Assembly: GCA_016081115.2 (NCBI GenBank)
Contig: CM071930.1
Span: 42,817,335-42,881,334 of the forward strand
Length of the DNA: 64,000 nucleotides
Reading direction: 5' to 3'
Source of the DNA: Rehmannia glutinosa
Taxonomy: Eukaryota > Streptophyta > Magnoliopsida > Lamiales > Orobanchaceae
Shown here: positions 47,977 to 60,760 of the stretch, piece by piece
Numbering within the stretch: the stretch's first letter is position 1
Layout of the letters: each line of letters starts with the position of its first letter
The notes under the pieces: model-generated
Told to the model about the DNA's origin: nothing
Databases searched by the model: none
Seen by the model: only the letters and a program-made list of their open reading frames with translations
Position numbers and translations under genes: made by a program

Positions 47977-49217
47977 GGAATTATGATCATCTAATTTACA
48001 TTTGTTACTTTGTTGAATATGCAAGAAAGTATTTGGATGGATAGTATATAAATCATTAATTAATGCCTCAACACAAATTAAAGAAGAACCTCGAAAAACG
48101 GAACAATTTCCATTAGAAATAGTAAAACTAAATCCTTCTCCATCCAACACAGGGACATAGATGATGTTCTATAATAATTCATGAACATAAAGACATGATT
48201 TTAAAACTATCCTACTATCTCCTACAGCTAAGCAAACAGTTCCTTTGGCCCTTGCAGCAACCTTTGCTCCATTTCCTAGCCGAATGATCCTTTCTCCTTT
48301 ACTCAACTGCCGCTTTTTGTCATCACCTGCAAATCATTGCAAAGATGAGAACCACAACCCGTATCAAATACCTAAGAAACATCATTAATCGAAAGATTAA
48401 CTTCAACAAAGAACATACCAGAACCCTTATGGATCTTAGCAAGGTACTCCTTGCAACTTCTCTTCCAATGCCCCATTTTTCTGCATTCATGACATTTATC
48501 ATTGGCCTTGGAATTCTTTTTCACCCCTCAAGCTGCCTTCAAACTATTGGCCTTATTTGAAGAACCCTTATTCTTCCCTTTCTTTGACTTCTTAGCCTTA
48601 GATTGGGATGAAGAGCCAACTAAAAAGACAAGCTTCTCTTTTTTTTTTGGTGGACTCAGCAGTCTTCAACGTATTGACCAGCTCTTATGCATGTTGAAAT
48701 TCACCACAAAGGTGTCAAACGATGGATGCAATGACTGAAGGATGAGTTTTTTTATAAAGTTCGTTGTCCATAACGACTTCAAGGGACTCAAGCCTTTCGA
48801 TCAAGGCTATCTTCTTCAGTCCCTGGTCATGAACTAAAGAGTCTTTTGCCACACGACATCGAAAAGGCTCCTTTGACATCTGATATCTCACTTGCCTAGT
48901 ATGCTCGCCAAATAACTCCTTCAAATAGAGGAGTATTTCAGCAGCATGCTTAAGGACATCATTTGTCTTTGCAACTCGTTCGACATTGATGCCAGCATGT
49001 GGCACCGAGCTTGCACATCATCATTCAACTATTTGCGATGTTCTGCAAGCTCTTCCTCTGTGGCATTCCACGGAGGATTTTCTGGTCGAGCTCTATCAAG
49101 AACATATTCCCGACACTCAAATTAGAGAACTATCCGAAGTTTCCTTAGCCAATCGACAAAATTGGGACCAGTGAGTCTATTGGTATCAAGTATAGTAGCG
49201 AGTGGATATTTAGCCAT
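47977..49217 (-). pseudogene. Copia A' gag and protease fragment
   Basis: Start ATG 49217-49215. The gag UBN2-like region is at 49005-48715. The zinc knuckle CHECRKMGHWKRSC is intact at about 48450-48495, unlike the first copy. The protease begins near 48375 with intact DTG (DTGCGSHLC) and runs to the D' insertion point. Frameshifts occur between the gag pieces near 49090 and 48640. It is better preserved at catalytic positions than the first copy at 739-1976. Confidence 0.83.
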
Positions 49218-50917
49218 TTGTATATCTACCAAATTTTGAAGCAAAAAATATAAGCATGCATTTGATAATTTATTCATTTATAATAAGGTCTTAAATTATA
49301 AATGTCTCCCACTATTTTATTCAAATCCCATCACCCTCATGATAGCAATTTGAGATATCCAATTTCCTAGTAGGTTTTGAAGTCCAATTAATTTTATTAT
49401 ATACCCAAATAATATGAGCCCATATAATAAAATTAAAAGGTAGCCAACCCTTTAGCAATTCCATCTCCATGCAACCTTCAAAATTATTTTGTCTCACATT
49501 TTCCCACATGCCCCAACAATATGAGCCCATATGGTACTTGGTGTCAAATGCAACTAATCAAACATCATGTTGAAAAACAACAAAGATAGTCCCACGAATC
49601 GTGGCCAACTCCTTAACCGTTAATCCCCATGTGCATCTCTATACGAGTAATATTCACAGCTATTACCTTTACATCCCACGACTCATGGCCAATGGGTTAA
49701 GTTGGGCAGCATTCAACATGCCAACTACTTTTGATTGAAAATTTGAACTATTGAGTTCCAACTCAATTATTTCCATTTCCATTTGATATAGAATTTAAAA
49801 AAATTATTTTACCCCAAACTCGTTTGAGAAAAAATAATTTAAATTTTTAATTCAACCAATTTGAACGAGGGTTAATTTTTAATTACTAAGACCTCATCAA
49901 TTTAATCTTGTCTATTTAATGGTATACATTCCTAATATTGCAAGCATAATCTTAAGGAAAACATTAAATAAACCTACGCATGCATCTATCATACATACAT
50001 AACATGGATGATCATGGGCCTTTCCTATAAGATCCTTGGAGCCAAAGTGGATCTAAAGGTCAATCTAGGGTAATTATTAAGGATGACAAATAGATCCTAT
50101 CTATTACATAAATATATCGCCCATACATTCATGGGCCTTATTTTCTTTGTAATTCTCTGCCTTTGCTCCTCCTTGTCCAACAAAAGAAAACCTCAACAAC
50201 TAAATCTACTATCATTACATTTAAAAATTAGAAGGGAGATATAATTTTACATCCATAACAAAACAGAGGGAGAATAAGAGACACGCAGGCCTCACCAAAA
50301 AATAAATACCATAATTAAACCATACATAGCGAAATAAACGGTCTAGGCTCCATGATCATCCCTAACATGCTTAATATATTCATCACATGAAATAAAAATA
50401 AGCATGCTGCGCACATTGCCCAATTTTGTGTGTCAAATCAATTTGGGATTAATTAAATTAAATTTTGATAATTCATAAAACTCCTGTTATTAATTTTAAA
50501 TTTAATTATTTTAAAAATGAATTATACGAAATCTTATTTGTAACTATTACAAATAATATATATATATATATATACACTTACATATATATATGTACACTTA
50601 TATATATAACCACACGTACACAACACTTTTTTTATTAAATAAAAATTTGACCAAAATGGTCAGTGTGTTTCTGAAACCCAATTAACCCATGCAAATGGGT
50701 TAATCACGCACGGGCAACGTCCCTTGCGTGCGGCAGTTTGGGTCGTTCCAATCAATCCAATATTGCAACGTCCGTAAATCCATGTTTTTCATAAATCGAA
50801 TTTAACAATTTATCCCAAAAATGAATTGTATAACACGATTTTTATCACACACAAAATCATTGAAAATAAACAATCCTGGTACAATCACGCATAAGTAATT
50901 TGATATCGCACAACCTA
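49218..50917 (-). other. Untranslated leader of copia A' (no gene)
   Basis: AT-rich leader between gag and the primer-binding site, colinear with 1977-3027 and 4271-4891. It lacks LTR C and about 40 bp around the C insertion site. A TA-rich microsatellite is at 50554-50609. Confidence 0.6.
50554..50609. repeat. TA-rich microsatellite
   Basis: Runs of TA with interruptions (ATATATATAT, TACACTTACATATATATATG, TATATATA). The first copy has only one short TA run at about 4598-4616, so the array expanded or contracted after duplication. Confidence 0.85.
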
Positions 50918-50931
50918 GGCTCTGATACTAC
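50918..50931 (-). other. Primer-binding site of copia A'
   Basis: The minus strand reads GTAGTATCAGAGCC next to the LTR, identical to the first copy. Confidence 0.85.
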
Positions 50932-52063
50932 TGTTGGGTTTTGCAAATCGGAGATGGGCAAACGCAGCGGAAATTAAAAATTTAAGTAAAAGTAAACATG
51001 CATATAACCATTTATATCTATTTCCGGTATTCATTGCGAATTTTTGGATTACGTATTTAATTACCCTTAAATAAAATTAAAGTTGTAAAATCATACCTTT
51101 TCCGAAAACTCCTTTTCTCACGTAGCATGGGTTACAAGGAATCTGAATTCCTACCTGCGGGGTGAATCCTTGCAATATTCCTTCAACGCGTCGATCGCAC
51201 GAACGGGTTCGCCTCAGGAATCCAAGTATCTTCCCTCCATAGATAGTCCACACTGATGGATGAAAGCTTCAAGTAGAATCTCGCTAGCACCTACATGATC
51301 TTCTAATCTTGTTGTATGGAGTGTTTATGAATTGATGGGGAAGAAAATAATACTTGGGAATCACACGGGATGAAAGCACTTCACAATTTGAACACAAAAT
51401 CTTTAGGCAAGTAATAGAGAGATGGGTGGCACTTGGACGGTTTTTATGATTGAGATTGTGTGTCCAAAATTGTTCCCAAGCTCATATATTTATAGTCAGT
51501 AATTTAGGGTTTAATTGGAATTATATTCCAACTTGGAAACCCTTTTTCTTGCCAACAAAGTAATACAAGTTATGGTAGGAGTCTAACTCTTCCATAAGTT
51601 AATTTCCTAATCCAATTAGGAAACTTCTACATTATCCAATTGCTTGATGGGCTCTCCTCGTGGGCTTTTTAAATTGGGCTAAACCATTTAATTTTAATTT
51701 AAGGTCCATTAATTAATTTGCTAATTTTAACTAAGCCCATTTAATTTAATTGATCACCATCAATTAATTCAATCAAGCCCATTCAAGTAATTCAATTATT
51801 TAATTGACTAAATTAATTCAACTATTAAATTAATTAGAATTCTTATAATTAATTAATCGCATTAATTAATTATTTTACTCCAACATAGGTTTCCTAATAT
51901 TTAATAAGTTTAATTAAATAATAATATTATTTAATTAAATATTTAATCCATCAAGTGAATTCAATTAAAATCCCATTAAATTAATCTCTATTGTTTTAAT
52001 AGATTCAAATCTTTGAATCAATCCAAGATTAGAAAAGTTCCGTCACGTCTTTTGTGTGTAACA
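50932..52063 (-). mobile_element. 5' LTR of copia A', second copy
   Basis: A 1132-bp duplicate of 4906-6041 with the same termini and the same direct contact with a B LTR at its outer end. Confidence 0.86.
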
Positions 52064-53473
52064 TGTTAGGAAAATTTATGCTTAGATTTTGATGATACCA
52101 TGTAAAACTTAGAATAGGAAGTTGGCACCCCATTTTCAATGTAATTCAACTTGTAATCGATAGGGTTGTATGAGCTAAGTTCGAGTCAGCCAAGTTGAAG
52201 ATTTCAAGACTCGACTGATGATTGAAGGGAAGACCCAACTGTATGTCAGCTGTGTGAACCAAGTGAAGGATCAGTCAAGTCAAGGATCGACAACTAAGTC
52301 ATTCCAAAATGATTGAAATTGAATATCAAAGAGGTATGCAACAGACAAGACTTGAAGAAGGCTGAAAGAGATCTGTTGTCAACACAAATCAAGGTTTTGC
52401 TGGAAATAGGTCTGTGTCAAGCTTCCAGCAACAAAGTTGTTTTGCTGAAAGAGTGCAAAAAGCAAGGAACGAATGTCATGTACCTGAAAACCTGGAGAGA
52501 TTAAGGAAAGGCTGCAGAACATTAAATTCATGGTACGATCCTCATTAATGCTGCAAGACAAGACAAGCCAACAACCTACGAGTGAGATTTGAAACATATG
52601 TCTATCTTTTCAACGGACATATTTTTGATTATGCACTATAAAAGGTTGAGGAAGCAAGTGAGAGAATGTAACCGAGTTCATTACAAGCATACAAGCATTC
52701 AAGCAAAAACCTAAAAATACTCTCAAGCTTTCAAAGACAATCCTCAAGCCTAAAATCGAAGGAATTCAATCCAACACACTCAGTCAAGGAAAGGTTACTT
52801 CATCAAGTTAAAGAGGAAATTTGTTTGAAGAACAAAAGGGGTCTACTCTCCATGGTTGAAGGAGAAGTAGTAAGGTTCAAGTTCGATCAAGAAGCATTGG
52901 GCTCGTTGGAAGGCTGTGTGATTAATTCCAAGAGTTCGAAAGAGCTGAAGTAGCAAGACAACTATTTTGTGAAGAAGCTGAGTCCTAGGAGCAGCCAGAT
53001 GTGTGATCAAGGCTGACTCAAAATGTTGACTACTTTGTAACTAAGATCTTGTTACGTAGTGGATTCCTCCAGGAGTTGGAGAAGAATGGATTAGATGAAC
53101 TACCCCATCCTCGAACCACTATAAAAATTGTTTGTGTCTTATTTACTTACATCACTTTATTTTCTTGCATATCTTTTATATATGTTGTTAAGTTATAATT
53201 GATGAACTCAATTGATAATAACTATTGCTAAAACAAGGGTTGAAAAACAAGTTTATAACAATAAAGTTGAAAAGTCTGCCGCTGAACAAAAACCACATCA
53301 ACTGTTAATTTAAGTTTTAGCTAATACCAGTTGAGTTAAACTATCAACACTCCCTCAAGGACTAAGCTGATTTCTGTTAACTCTGAAAATAATTAAAAGG
53401 ACTAAATCGAAAATTTGGTAAGGTTTATTCAACCCCCCTTCTAAACCTTACTACTCACCCATTGGGACCTACA
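52064..53473 (+). mobile_element. 5' LTR of B1'
   Basis: A 1410-bp uninterrupted LTR from TGTTAGG to GGGACCTACA, with TATA CTATAAAAGG at about 52637. It shows the structure that B2 disrupts in the first copy. Confidence 0.9.
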
Positions 53474-53476
53474 AAG

Positions 53477-53489
53477 TGGTATCAGAGCC
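53477..53489 (+). other. Primer-binding site of B1'
   Basis: TGGTATCAGAGCC, a perfect copy of the plant copia consensus, three bases after the LTR end. Confidence 0.92.
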
Positions 53490-53600
53490 AGGATGGTTCA
53501 TTGAGCCTTCCGCACTGGTTACTGAATTACATCTCAGCCTTTTCAAAAGAAACAACACTTGAATTTTCAAATATTTTATTTCAAAAGCAAAGTTATTATC

Positions 53601-54792
53601 ATGGAAGCAAAGCTAACTTGCATTCCTATGTTTACTGCGGAAGAGTTTGATGACTGGAAAATTTGTATGCAGGCTCATCTATCTGCTCTGCAAGATGTGA
53701 TGTGGCTGGTGATTGAGGATGGGCCACTGCAAATCCTAAAGGTCAACACTGCTGTAAAAAGAGCACCTCCTGCTGAAGGAGAGGATACTGCAGCAGAGCC
53801 TAGACCTGCTATGGTTGAGAAGCCTCGTTGTAAATGGACAAACGAAGATAGAAAGAGATATAATCTTGACAATGTTACCAAGGACATTCTTTATAAAACC
53901 TTGGACAAAGCCATGTTTAATAAAGTTAAATCTTGCAAATCAGCCAAAGAAATTTGGGAAAAACTTACTTTAATTTGGGACGTATATGATCAAATCAAAG
54001 AAAATAAATTAACTGTTGCAGTCCAAAAATTTGAAAATTTTAAAACAATTGCAGGTGAAAGTTAGGATCAACTCAATGCCAGATTTACAGAGATCACCAA
54101 TGAGCTTTCAGCTCTGGGAAAGGAGTACTCACAAAAGGAGACGTGTATAAAGATTCTAAGGCCTCTCCAAACAGACCAGGAGGAATTTTCCCTAATGGTA
54201 AAAAGGTTCAACAAGTTCTTCAATAAGAACTACAAAAGGAACAAGGGTGGATCCTCAAGAAGACACTCAACACCCTCCAAAGCAAGGGAGCACAGGCCAC
54301 CCAAGAGAGCTGAACATCAAAGAACTGAATATCAGAGAGCTGATAATCAGAGGACTAATAGAACTGACTTGCAGAGAGCTAAAAACCTGTGTTGGATCTG
54401 CAGACAACCAGGACATTTTGTTGTTGACTCTCCTTATCCACCAATCAACAAGTACAGAAATGAAGAGGATAAAAGAGTCTTCAGAGAAAGAAGACAAGAA
54501 AAGAAAAAAGCCATGTTGGCTATTGAGACTGCTGAAACAACCAAGTGCAAGGAACCTGCACACTGAGATAGTAATGAAGCAGACTACTCCAGTGATACAG
54601 AGGAAGAGACTACGATCTGCCTCATGGCCAAAGAACAAGATTCAAAAGATCAAGAAGATGAGGTACACTCTAACTCATCCCATTCGGATTCTAGTGATAG
54701 TTATTGTGACACAAACACTTCATCACCCACAGATCTTTATGATTCAATTGGCAAAATGATGAAAGCTTTTGAGCATATGAAAACCTCACACA
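53601..54792 (+). pseudogene. B1' gag, part before the Helitron
   Basis: ATG 53601 as in the other copies. The UBN2-type region is open for 155 codons to TAG at 54063-54065. About 190-200 bp present in B1 are deleted near 54170 (short AG overlap at the joint). The zinc knuckle (about 54390-54430) reads CWIC...GH...DS with the last cysteine lost. An acidic/serine-rich segment follows. The frame is interrupted by the Helitron at 54793. Confidence 0.85.
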
Positions 54793-57605
54793 TCTACTAC
54801 TATTATAAAAGGATTAATATTTCTGCAAAATTTTGATTGGACTAAAATACCCCTTTTTACATATATTAATTCTCATGATAAAACTGTAATTTAAAGTTTA
54901 AGAAGAAATTAACAAATGACATGACTAGGAGACTCAAAAGTCTGATCACCTCAATAGTCAAGGTAGAAGAATTTGAACTGGTTTAGGGAATCCTCCTTTA
55001 AATCCTTATTTGTCACCTGGTTCCATCTGATTTTATATTACACTGTTTGCTTGAGGGCTCAATAAAATCGTGAAAAAAAAATGATCCCTTCTCGCTGGTG
55101 GCAATCCTTTTGGAAAGGATGGAGAGCCCTGGTTTTGTTTTTCAGAGTTTCTTTTATTCATATAAAAGTTTCGATTTTTATATTATGCCATATGAGTTTG
55201 ATTTACTGGTTCAAAGCTATATCCAGAGTAAATGTGGTTTATTTTGGATTCAGTTGTGGTTGTGGAGTTGATGAATAAATGTGGTTTATTTTTGGAAGTG
55301 AGGACTATCAGTGTCGGGTTAAATGGAACTTGTTTGATGAGATATTTGTGGTTTCCGGGCTAAAGACTACACATCATTGTGTGTAATGATGTTTTTGATT
55401 AGGAGCTTGTGGAGTTGAGGGATTACGATCGAGCAAAGGAAATATTTAGTGGGTTGATAATAATGGGGAATGCAAATAGAATGTGGTTTATAATGTGTTG
55501 ATTCATGGGCTATGTAAGAGAGGGAATATGGTCGTTGAGATTAAGAAAATATTGGGGTTGAAGGATTTGAGAGCTCGATGTTGTCACATATTGTTAATTG
55601 AGTGATAAAGTTGAGATCATCTTAGACAAATTATTAAGATGTCTTATGTGTGGGGGTACTAATTGTTTAAGGTTTTCTTCTTCTTAATTCAGAATTATTG
55701 TACCTATCATGTAATAGAGTCATTTGTTCATATGATTTTTGTCTATAATAGTAACTTATATAACAATGATCGAATTTTGCTTGTTCATTCTCTGGAAAGG
55801 CAATGTTTTAAAAATCGGATCGGACCAGACCGGCTATGTCAACTGGTTCGACTAGGAGCCTTAAACAAAAAGATCTAGAAAGGAGGTGCTACGTGAGATA
55901 GACGAAACAAAAAAAAAAAAAAAAGAACGTTTGGGTGAGTCGAAATCTGGGCTGAAGAGATCTGAAACATGGGAGTGTGAAAGAGTCCTCTCTTTTTTCG
56001 TGATGTGAGAGAGTGTGCAGTGGGGGTTTCAATTCCCCTTAATATGAAATATAACTCATTTCTATTGTACTCGATGAATCTAAGGATGGTCTTAATTCAA
56101 ATAATTATTTTCTTTTTTTTATGAAAACATAATTATTTCCTATTTTAAATCAGGTCAATCGAGGATTTTAATAAATTAAATTATTTTAAATTTGGATGAA
56201 TCCCTATAATCTAGATCTAGACAATCAATGAAATAATTACATAACAAAAGTTTAGAAACCAACTAAAATATATATACCATATTTTTATATCAAAATAGAA
56301 CATTTATATTTATATAATCAAAGACGGTAATATATTAATAAAGTAAAGAAACACATAAGAAGAAACAAAGTTCACAAGTTGAATAAATTGATCATTGAGG
56401 CTAAAAATTAAACACATAAGTAGTTCCATTCAGAAAAGGAAACACCAAGGCAAGATCAAAATAGCAAACTACACATATCTCTTTAAGCATTATCAGAAAT
56501 GATTATTTTATTTAGGTGAACTTGAACCTCTGTGATACTTTGACTCATATATGTCAGATATCCTGTTGAGATATATTTTCAGTTGGGTAGTTTGTTACGT
56601 GTTAAATTCATGTACAGAGGTATGTGTAGTTTGTTATTATGTAAGACCAAAGAATTTCTTTCAAATTGAAGTGTTGATATATTTAATTAGAAATGATTAT
56701 TTTATTTATATAATAATTCTATGTTATCATTTAATATTTAATTTAATTAAGAAGAACATGAGTCAAAGTACCATAGAGATTCAAGTTCACAAACATCATG
56801 AAGAAAATTTCGCTTTCTCATAATTGTAAGTAGTGAATGGAAAATTGAATGCAATAATAGCTAAGGTAACTGGAAAGATAAGATCTACTTTATCGAAGGA
56901 TAAAAAGAGAAAGATATCAAATAAATCTACCAATAATGCTCAAGCAATGAATATACATGAAATGGAAAAAGAAGTTGATCAAACAAATGGTAGATAACCA
57001 GTAAGTCCAAATTTCAAGTGATGATAAAAATCTTTTCAAAGTATATATCAAAAATAAATACGCAAAGAAAATTGTCAAAATTCAAGTAAGACGAGAAAAA
57101 CTACATTTACCAAAATCGTGGACAACGTTCTTTGCTATGTAATTCCTAATTGTTTCATGAAACCTATCTTGATTTCTTTTACAATTCAAAATTTAGGAAC
57201 AACATTGACTTGGAAAAATATTTTTTTCAAGGTCAAGTATGCTTTATGTTTTGCTTTCTTCATTCAAGGTGTACAATCAACAATAATAAAGTAGATGATC
57301 TGTTACACAAACTCATGTTTCTTTACATGCATGTCAAATAAAAATTCTATGTTTGATACCATTCTATGACAATTTCATACAAATTCTTTGGTATGAATTT
57401 TTTTATTCCGTATTCTCTTCACTATATTTCACTTATTGAAATTTATTTCATAAAAACGTTTTTAATCTTGCAAATATCTCTTCATTGTACGAAATGAATG
57501 TTACCTATGATAAAACTAAATTAAATTAAATTGTATTAATAATTTACTTTTATTCAAATTGGCAAAATTATATGGTTAATGTGCAACGCACATACACCTT
57601 ACTAG
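54793..57605 (+). mobile_element. Non-autonomous Helitron
   Basis: A 2813-bp insertion with all terminal hallmarks: 5' TCTACTACTATTATAAAAGG, 3' CTAG, a GTGC-AAC-GCAC hairpin at 57581-57591 ending 10 nt before CTAG, and insertion between A and T without target duplication. The first copy (around 22875) and B2 show the uninterrupted site. No Rep/helicase frame is visible, so it is non-autonomous. It carries a PPR-like fragment (55385-55605), a short repeat-like segment rich in GGATCGGACCAGACCGG at about 55820-55850, and otherwise AT-rich sequence without recognised genes. Confidence 0.9.
55385..55605 (+). pseudogene. Captured PPR-gene-like fragment in the Helitron
   Basis: Two adjacent frames give ELVELRDYDRAKEIFSG (55403-55455) and, after a one-base shift, NVVYNVLIHGLCKRGN (about 55480-55527). 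The second is typical of the P-type pentatricopeptide motif (VVYN.LI.GLCK.G). PPR proteins bind organelle RNA. In-frame stops at TAG (just before 55403) and within the linker, plus the frameshift, show it is not translated as a protein. Helitrons often pick up host gene pieces. The parent gene is not in the window. Confidence 0.65.
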
Positions 57606-57862
57606 TATTATTAAATGAGAAAAACAACCAGCTTAAATGCCAAAACTCACAACTGACTAAAGAGCTGAGTAATCTAAGTCACATAGCTGATGAGGATACA
57701 AAGCTGAAAGTCAAAATTTCCAAAATCCAAGCAGAATTAACTGCTACAGAAAAGAGGGAAAAATATCTTAAAAATGTGATTGCTTCATTCACTAAGGCAT
57801 CCAAATCATTGGATGAACTTATAATGACTCAGAAAGAAAGTGGGGACAAGATAGGCATATGA
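57606..57862 (+). pseudogene. B1' gag, coiled-coil part after the Helitron
   Basis: The coiled-coil end of gag resumes (NNQLKCQNSQLTKELSNL) and runs open to the shared TGA at 57860-57862. The equivalent region of B1 is 22875-23130. Confidence 0.86.
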
Positions 57863-60760
57863 TTCAATTTCTTTGTGCATGCCCAAGTTCCAAGAGTGAT
57901 TATGGAAAAAGAATCCTCAAGCAATGAAGGAATCCAAAAATCCAAAACACCAAATGTTGCACCAACACCCGCACAAAAATACAATCACAACCATACTGGC
58001 CTTGTATATGCTGAAAGGACAACTGAAATCAAATTCAGAAAGGTCCATCAGCAGACTTCAAACAGGAAATACTATGTGAAAGCTAAGCAGAGCTACCAAA
58101 AGCCCCAGAGATTTCAACAAAGAAAATCATATGATGGGAATGATAGAAACTATCCAAACCAAGCTGATTGGAATAACCAAGTGAGATATCGACCAAGACC
58201 TATCGGATACAAGCCCAAGTGGCAAAGAACTCAACTTCATCATAGGTCATTCCCTAGGCAAAAGAGCTATTATCAGCACACATATGCACCCAGGCACAAA
58301 ACCCAACAAACACAGAAATCCCACTATTATTCGAAGAAAGAAAATGCACAAACAAACACACATGCATACAGACAAAAGAGACAGCCGTATGATCCTAAAA
58401 CTCACAAGCAATTTTCTAGTGTGCATTATGATTATGGAACTGATAGATGGCAATCTCTTAGAGTCAGATCATCTGGTTATAGGTTGGTTGGAACATCTTA
58501 TAGCACTAACTTCTCAGGACCCAACAAAGTATGGGTACCTAAAAACTAATTTTCTTGATTACAGGTTCAGGGAGCAGTTGTGTGCCAAGGAACCTGGTAC
58601 ATGGATAGTGATTGTTCTAGACATATGATAGGAAATAAGAGAAATCTTTTAAAATTCAATGAAATTAAATGTGCAAAGGTCATATTTGGAGAAAATGAAG
58701 CTCCAGGGGAAATCAAAGGCATAGGATCCATAAGGAAAAATGGATTGGAAATCACAGATGTTGCATGTGTTGAAGGCCTCAACTTCAATCTGCTGAGCAT
58801 CAGTCAACTCTGTGACAAAGGCTATAATGTAGGCTTCAACATGGGAGTTTGCCAAATCAAGGATGCTGAATCAAATGAAATTTTGCTCCAAGGAACAAGA
58901 CAGAAGAACATGTATGTAGCGGATTGTTCAATTGCTACACCAAGCACATGTCTGCTAGCAAAGAGTACAACTGAATCAAGTTGGTTGTGGCATAAGAAGT
59001 TGAGCCATCTGAACTTAGAGACAATCAACAAGCTTGCAAGGAGTCCTCTTGTGGAAGGATTGCCTGACTCATTGTACAAGAAACAAAGCATTTGTGATGC
59101 ATGTTAGATGGGAAAGCAAATCAAATCATCCTTCCAAGACAAGCGAAGTCTTTCTTCAACAAGGATATTGCATCTGTTGCACATGGACTTATCTGTTGAA
59201 CCAATTAGCATCAGTGGAAAGAAATACACCTTAGTGGTGGTAGATAATTGTTCAAGATATACATGGACTATTTTCATGTGTAAAAAGAAAGTGACATTGC
59301 AGAGATTGCCTCAGCTGATGATAAGAGTTCAAAATGAGAAGAGGAAACCATTTTTAAGATAATGTCTGATAGGGGAATTGATTTTGTCAGTGGGATCATA
59401 ACTCAGTATTATGTTGAAAATGATATTTCTCATGAGTTATCAGCTGCAAGAACTCCACAGCAGAATGGAGTAGCTGAAAGAAGGAATAGAACTCTCAAGG
59501 AAGCTACAAGGACAATGTTAGTTGAAGTTGGATTGCCTAAGAGATTTTGGGCTAAAACCATCAACACTGCTTGTTACACTCAGAATAGGTGCACGACTAA
59601 CAGGCAATTGTGCAAAACTCCCTATGAAATTTTGACAGGAAGGAAGCCAAATGTTGGATATTTCAAGATCTTTGGATGTAAGTGTTTTATCCACAACAAT
59701 GGCAAGGACAACTTAAAAGCTTTTGATGCTAAAGCTGGTGAAGGTATGTTTTTGGGATACTCAGCTGAGAGTAAAGCTTATAGAGTGTTATACAAAAGGA
59801 CTATGGTCACATAAGAGTCTATCCATGTGGTTTTTGATGAACCTAATGTGATTGGAGAAGACATAAATGAGTTAGCTGAGAAGAAGAATCAACCAACTAT
59901 GCAGAAGAGTCCATATGCTGAAGTAGATGTAAGAGCAATCAACCCTGATTAAGATGAGATAACTGAATTTCAGAGACAACTGGAAAGTCTGCAGCTGAAT
60001 GATGATGAAAAAGATGTTCAAGATAAATTAGCTACGAGACGGTTGAATCCAACACACTTGCTCCAATTGAAACCATGTTTACTTGTTTCATTTCCCAGAT
60101 AGAACCCAAAGACGTGTCTCAAGCATTGGATGACACACATTGGATTTAGGCTATGCAGGAAGAGCTGAATCAATTTGAAAGAAACAAAGTTTGGGAATTG
60201 GTTCAAAGGCCTACCTACCAAAATGTTACTAGTAATAAGTGGGTATTTAGAAAAAAGATGAATAAAGAAGGATCTGTTATAAGAACAAAGCAAGATTGGT
60301 AGCCAAAGGGTATTGCCAAGAGAAAGGTATAGATTTTGATGAAACCTTTGCTCCTGTTGCCAAATTGGAAGCAATTAGAAGAAGAAGTCTATGTGGAGCA
60401 ACCTCCATATTTTGAGCAGAAAACTATTTGAGATAAAGTCTACAAGATCAAGAAAGCATTGTATGGATTAAAACAAGCACCAAGAGCCTAGTATGACACA
60501 TTGTCTCAGTTTCTAAATGACAATGGATTCACCAAAGGCAAAATTGATAGAACACTCTTCATAATTCAAGATGGGGAGAGTATATTGCTTGTTCAAATAT
60601 ATGTGGATGACATAATCTTCGGATCCACAAATAAAGAGACGTGTGACAAATTTTCAAACCTTATGCAAGGGAAGTTTGATATGAGCAGGATGGGAGAGCT
60701 GACTTTCTTCCTAGGTCTTCAAGTCAATCAAATGAAAGATGTAACCTTCATAAGTCAAAC
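57863..60760 (+). pseudogene. B1' pol (protease, integrase, RT start)
   Basis: A linker open for 224 codons (57875-58549) leads to a protease whose site reads DSD instead of DSG (58604-58612), so it would be inactive. The integrase zinc region HKKLSH...CDAC is followed by the shared TAG 59105-59107. The integrase core (SDRG, NGVAERRN, GRKPNVGY) ends at the shared TAA 59812-59814. RT has the shared TAG 60147-60149 and a deletion that removes the segment with the first catalytic aspartate near 60375. YVDD is at 60600-60611. Solo LTR E' interrupts it at 60761. Confidence 0.87.

Larger units (their letters stand above)
42839..52063 (-). mobile_element. Copia A', second copy (3' end missing)
   Basis: Order on the minus strand: 5' LTR 52063-50932, primer-binding site, leader, gag and protease start, solo LTR D', integrase, RT, CACTA insertion, last piece of RT. 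The sequence leaves the copia pattern just after YQSNPG at about 42850, so the end of RT, RNase H and 3' LTR are missing. Its right part is the duplicate of 1-6041. Confidence 0.87.

Noticed and set aside
56551..56823. 90-residue hydrophobic ORF inside the Helitron
   Set aside because: AT-rich, F/I/Y-rich, no recognised motif or conservation; likely chance.
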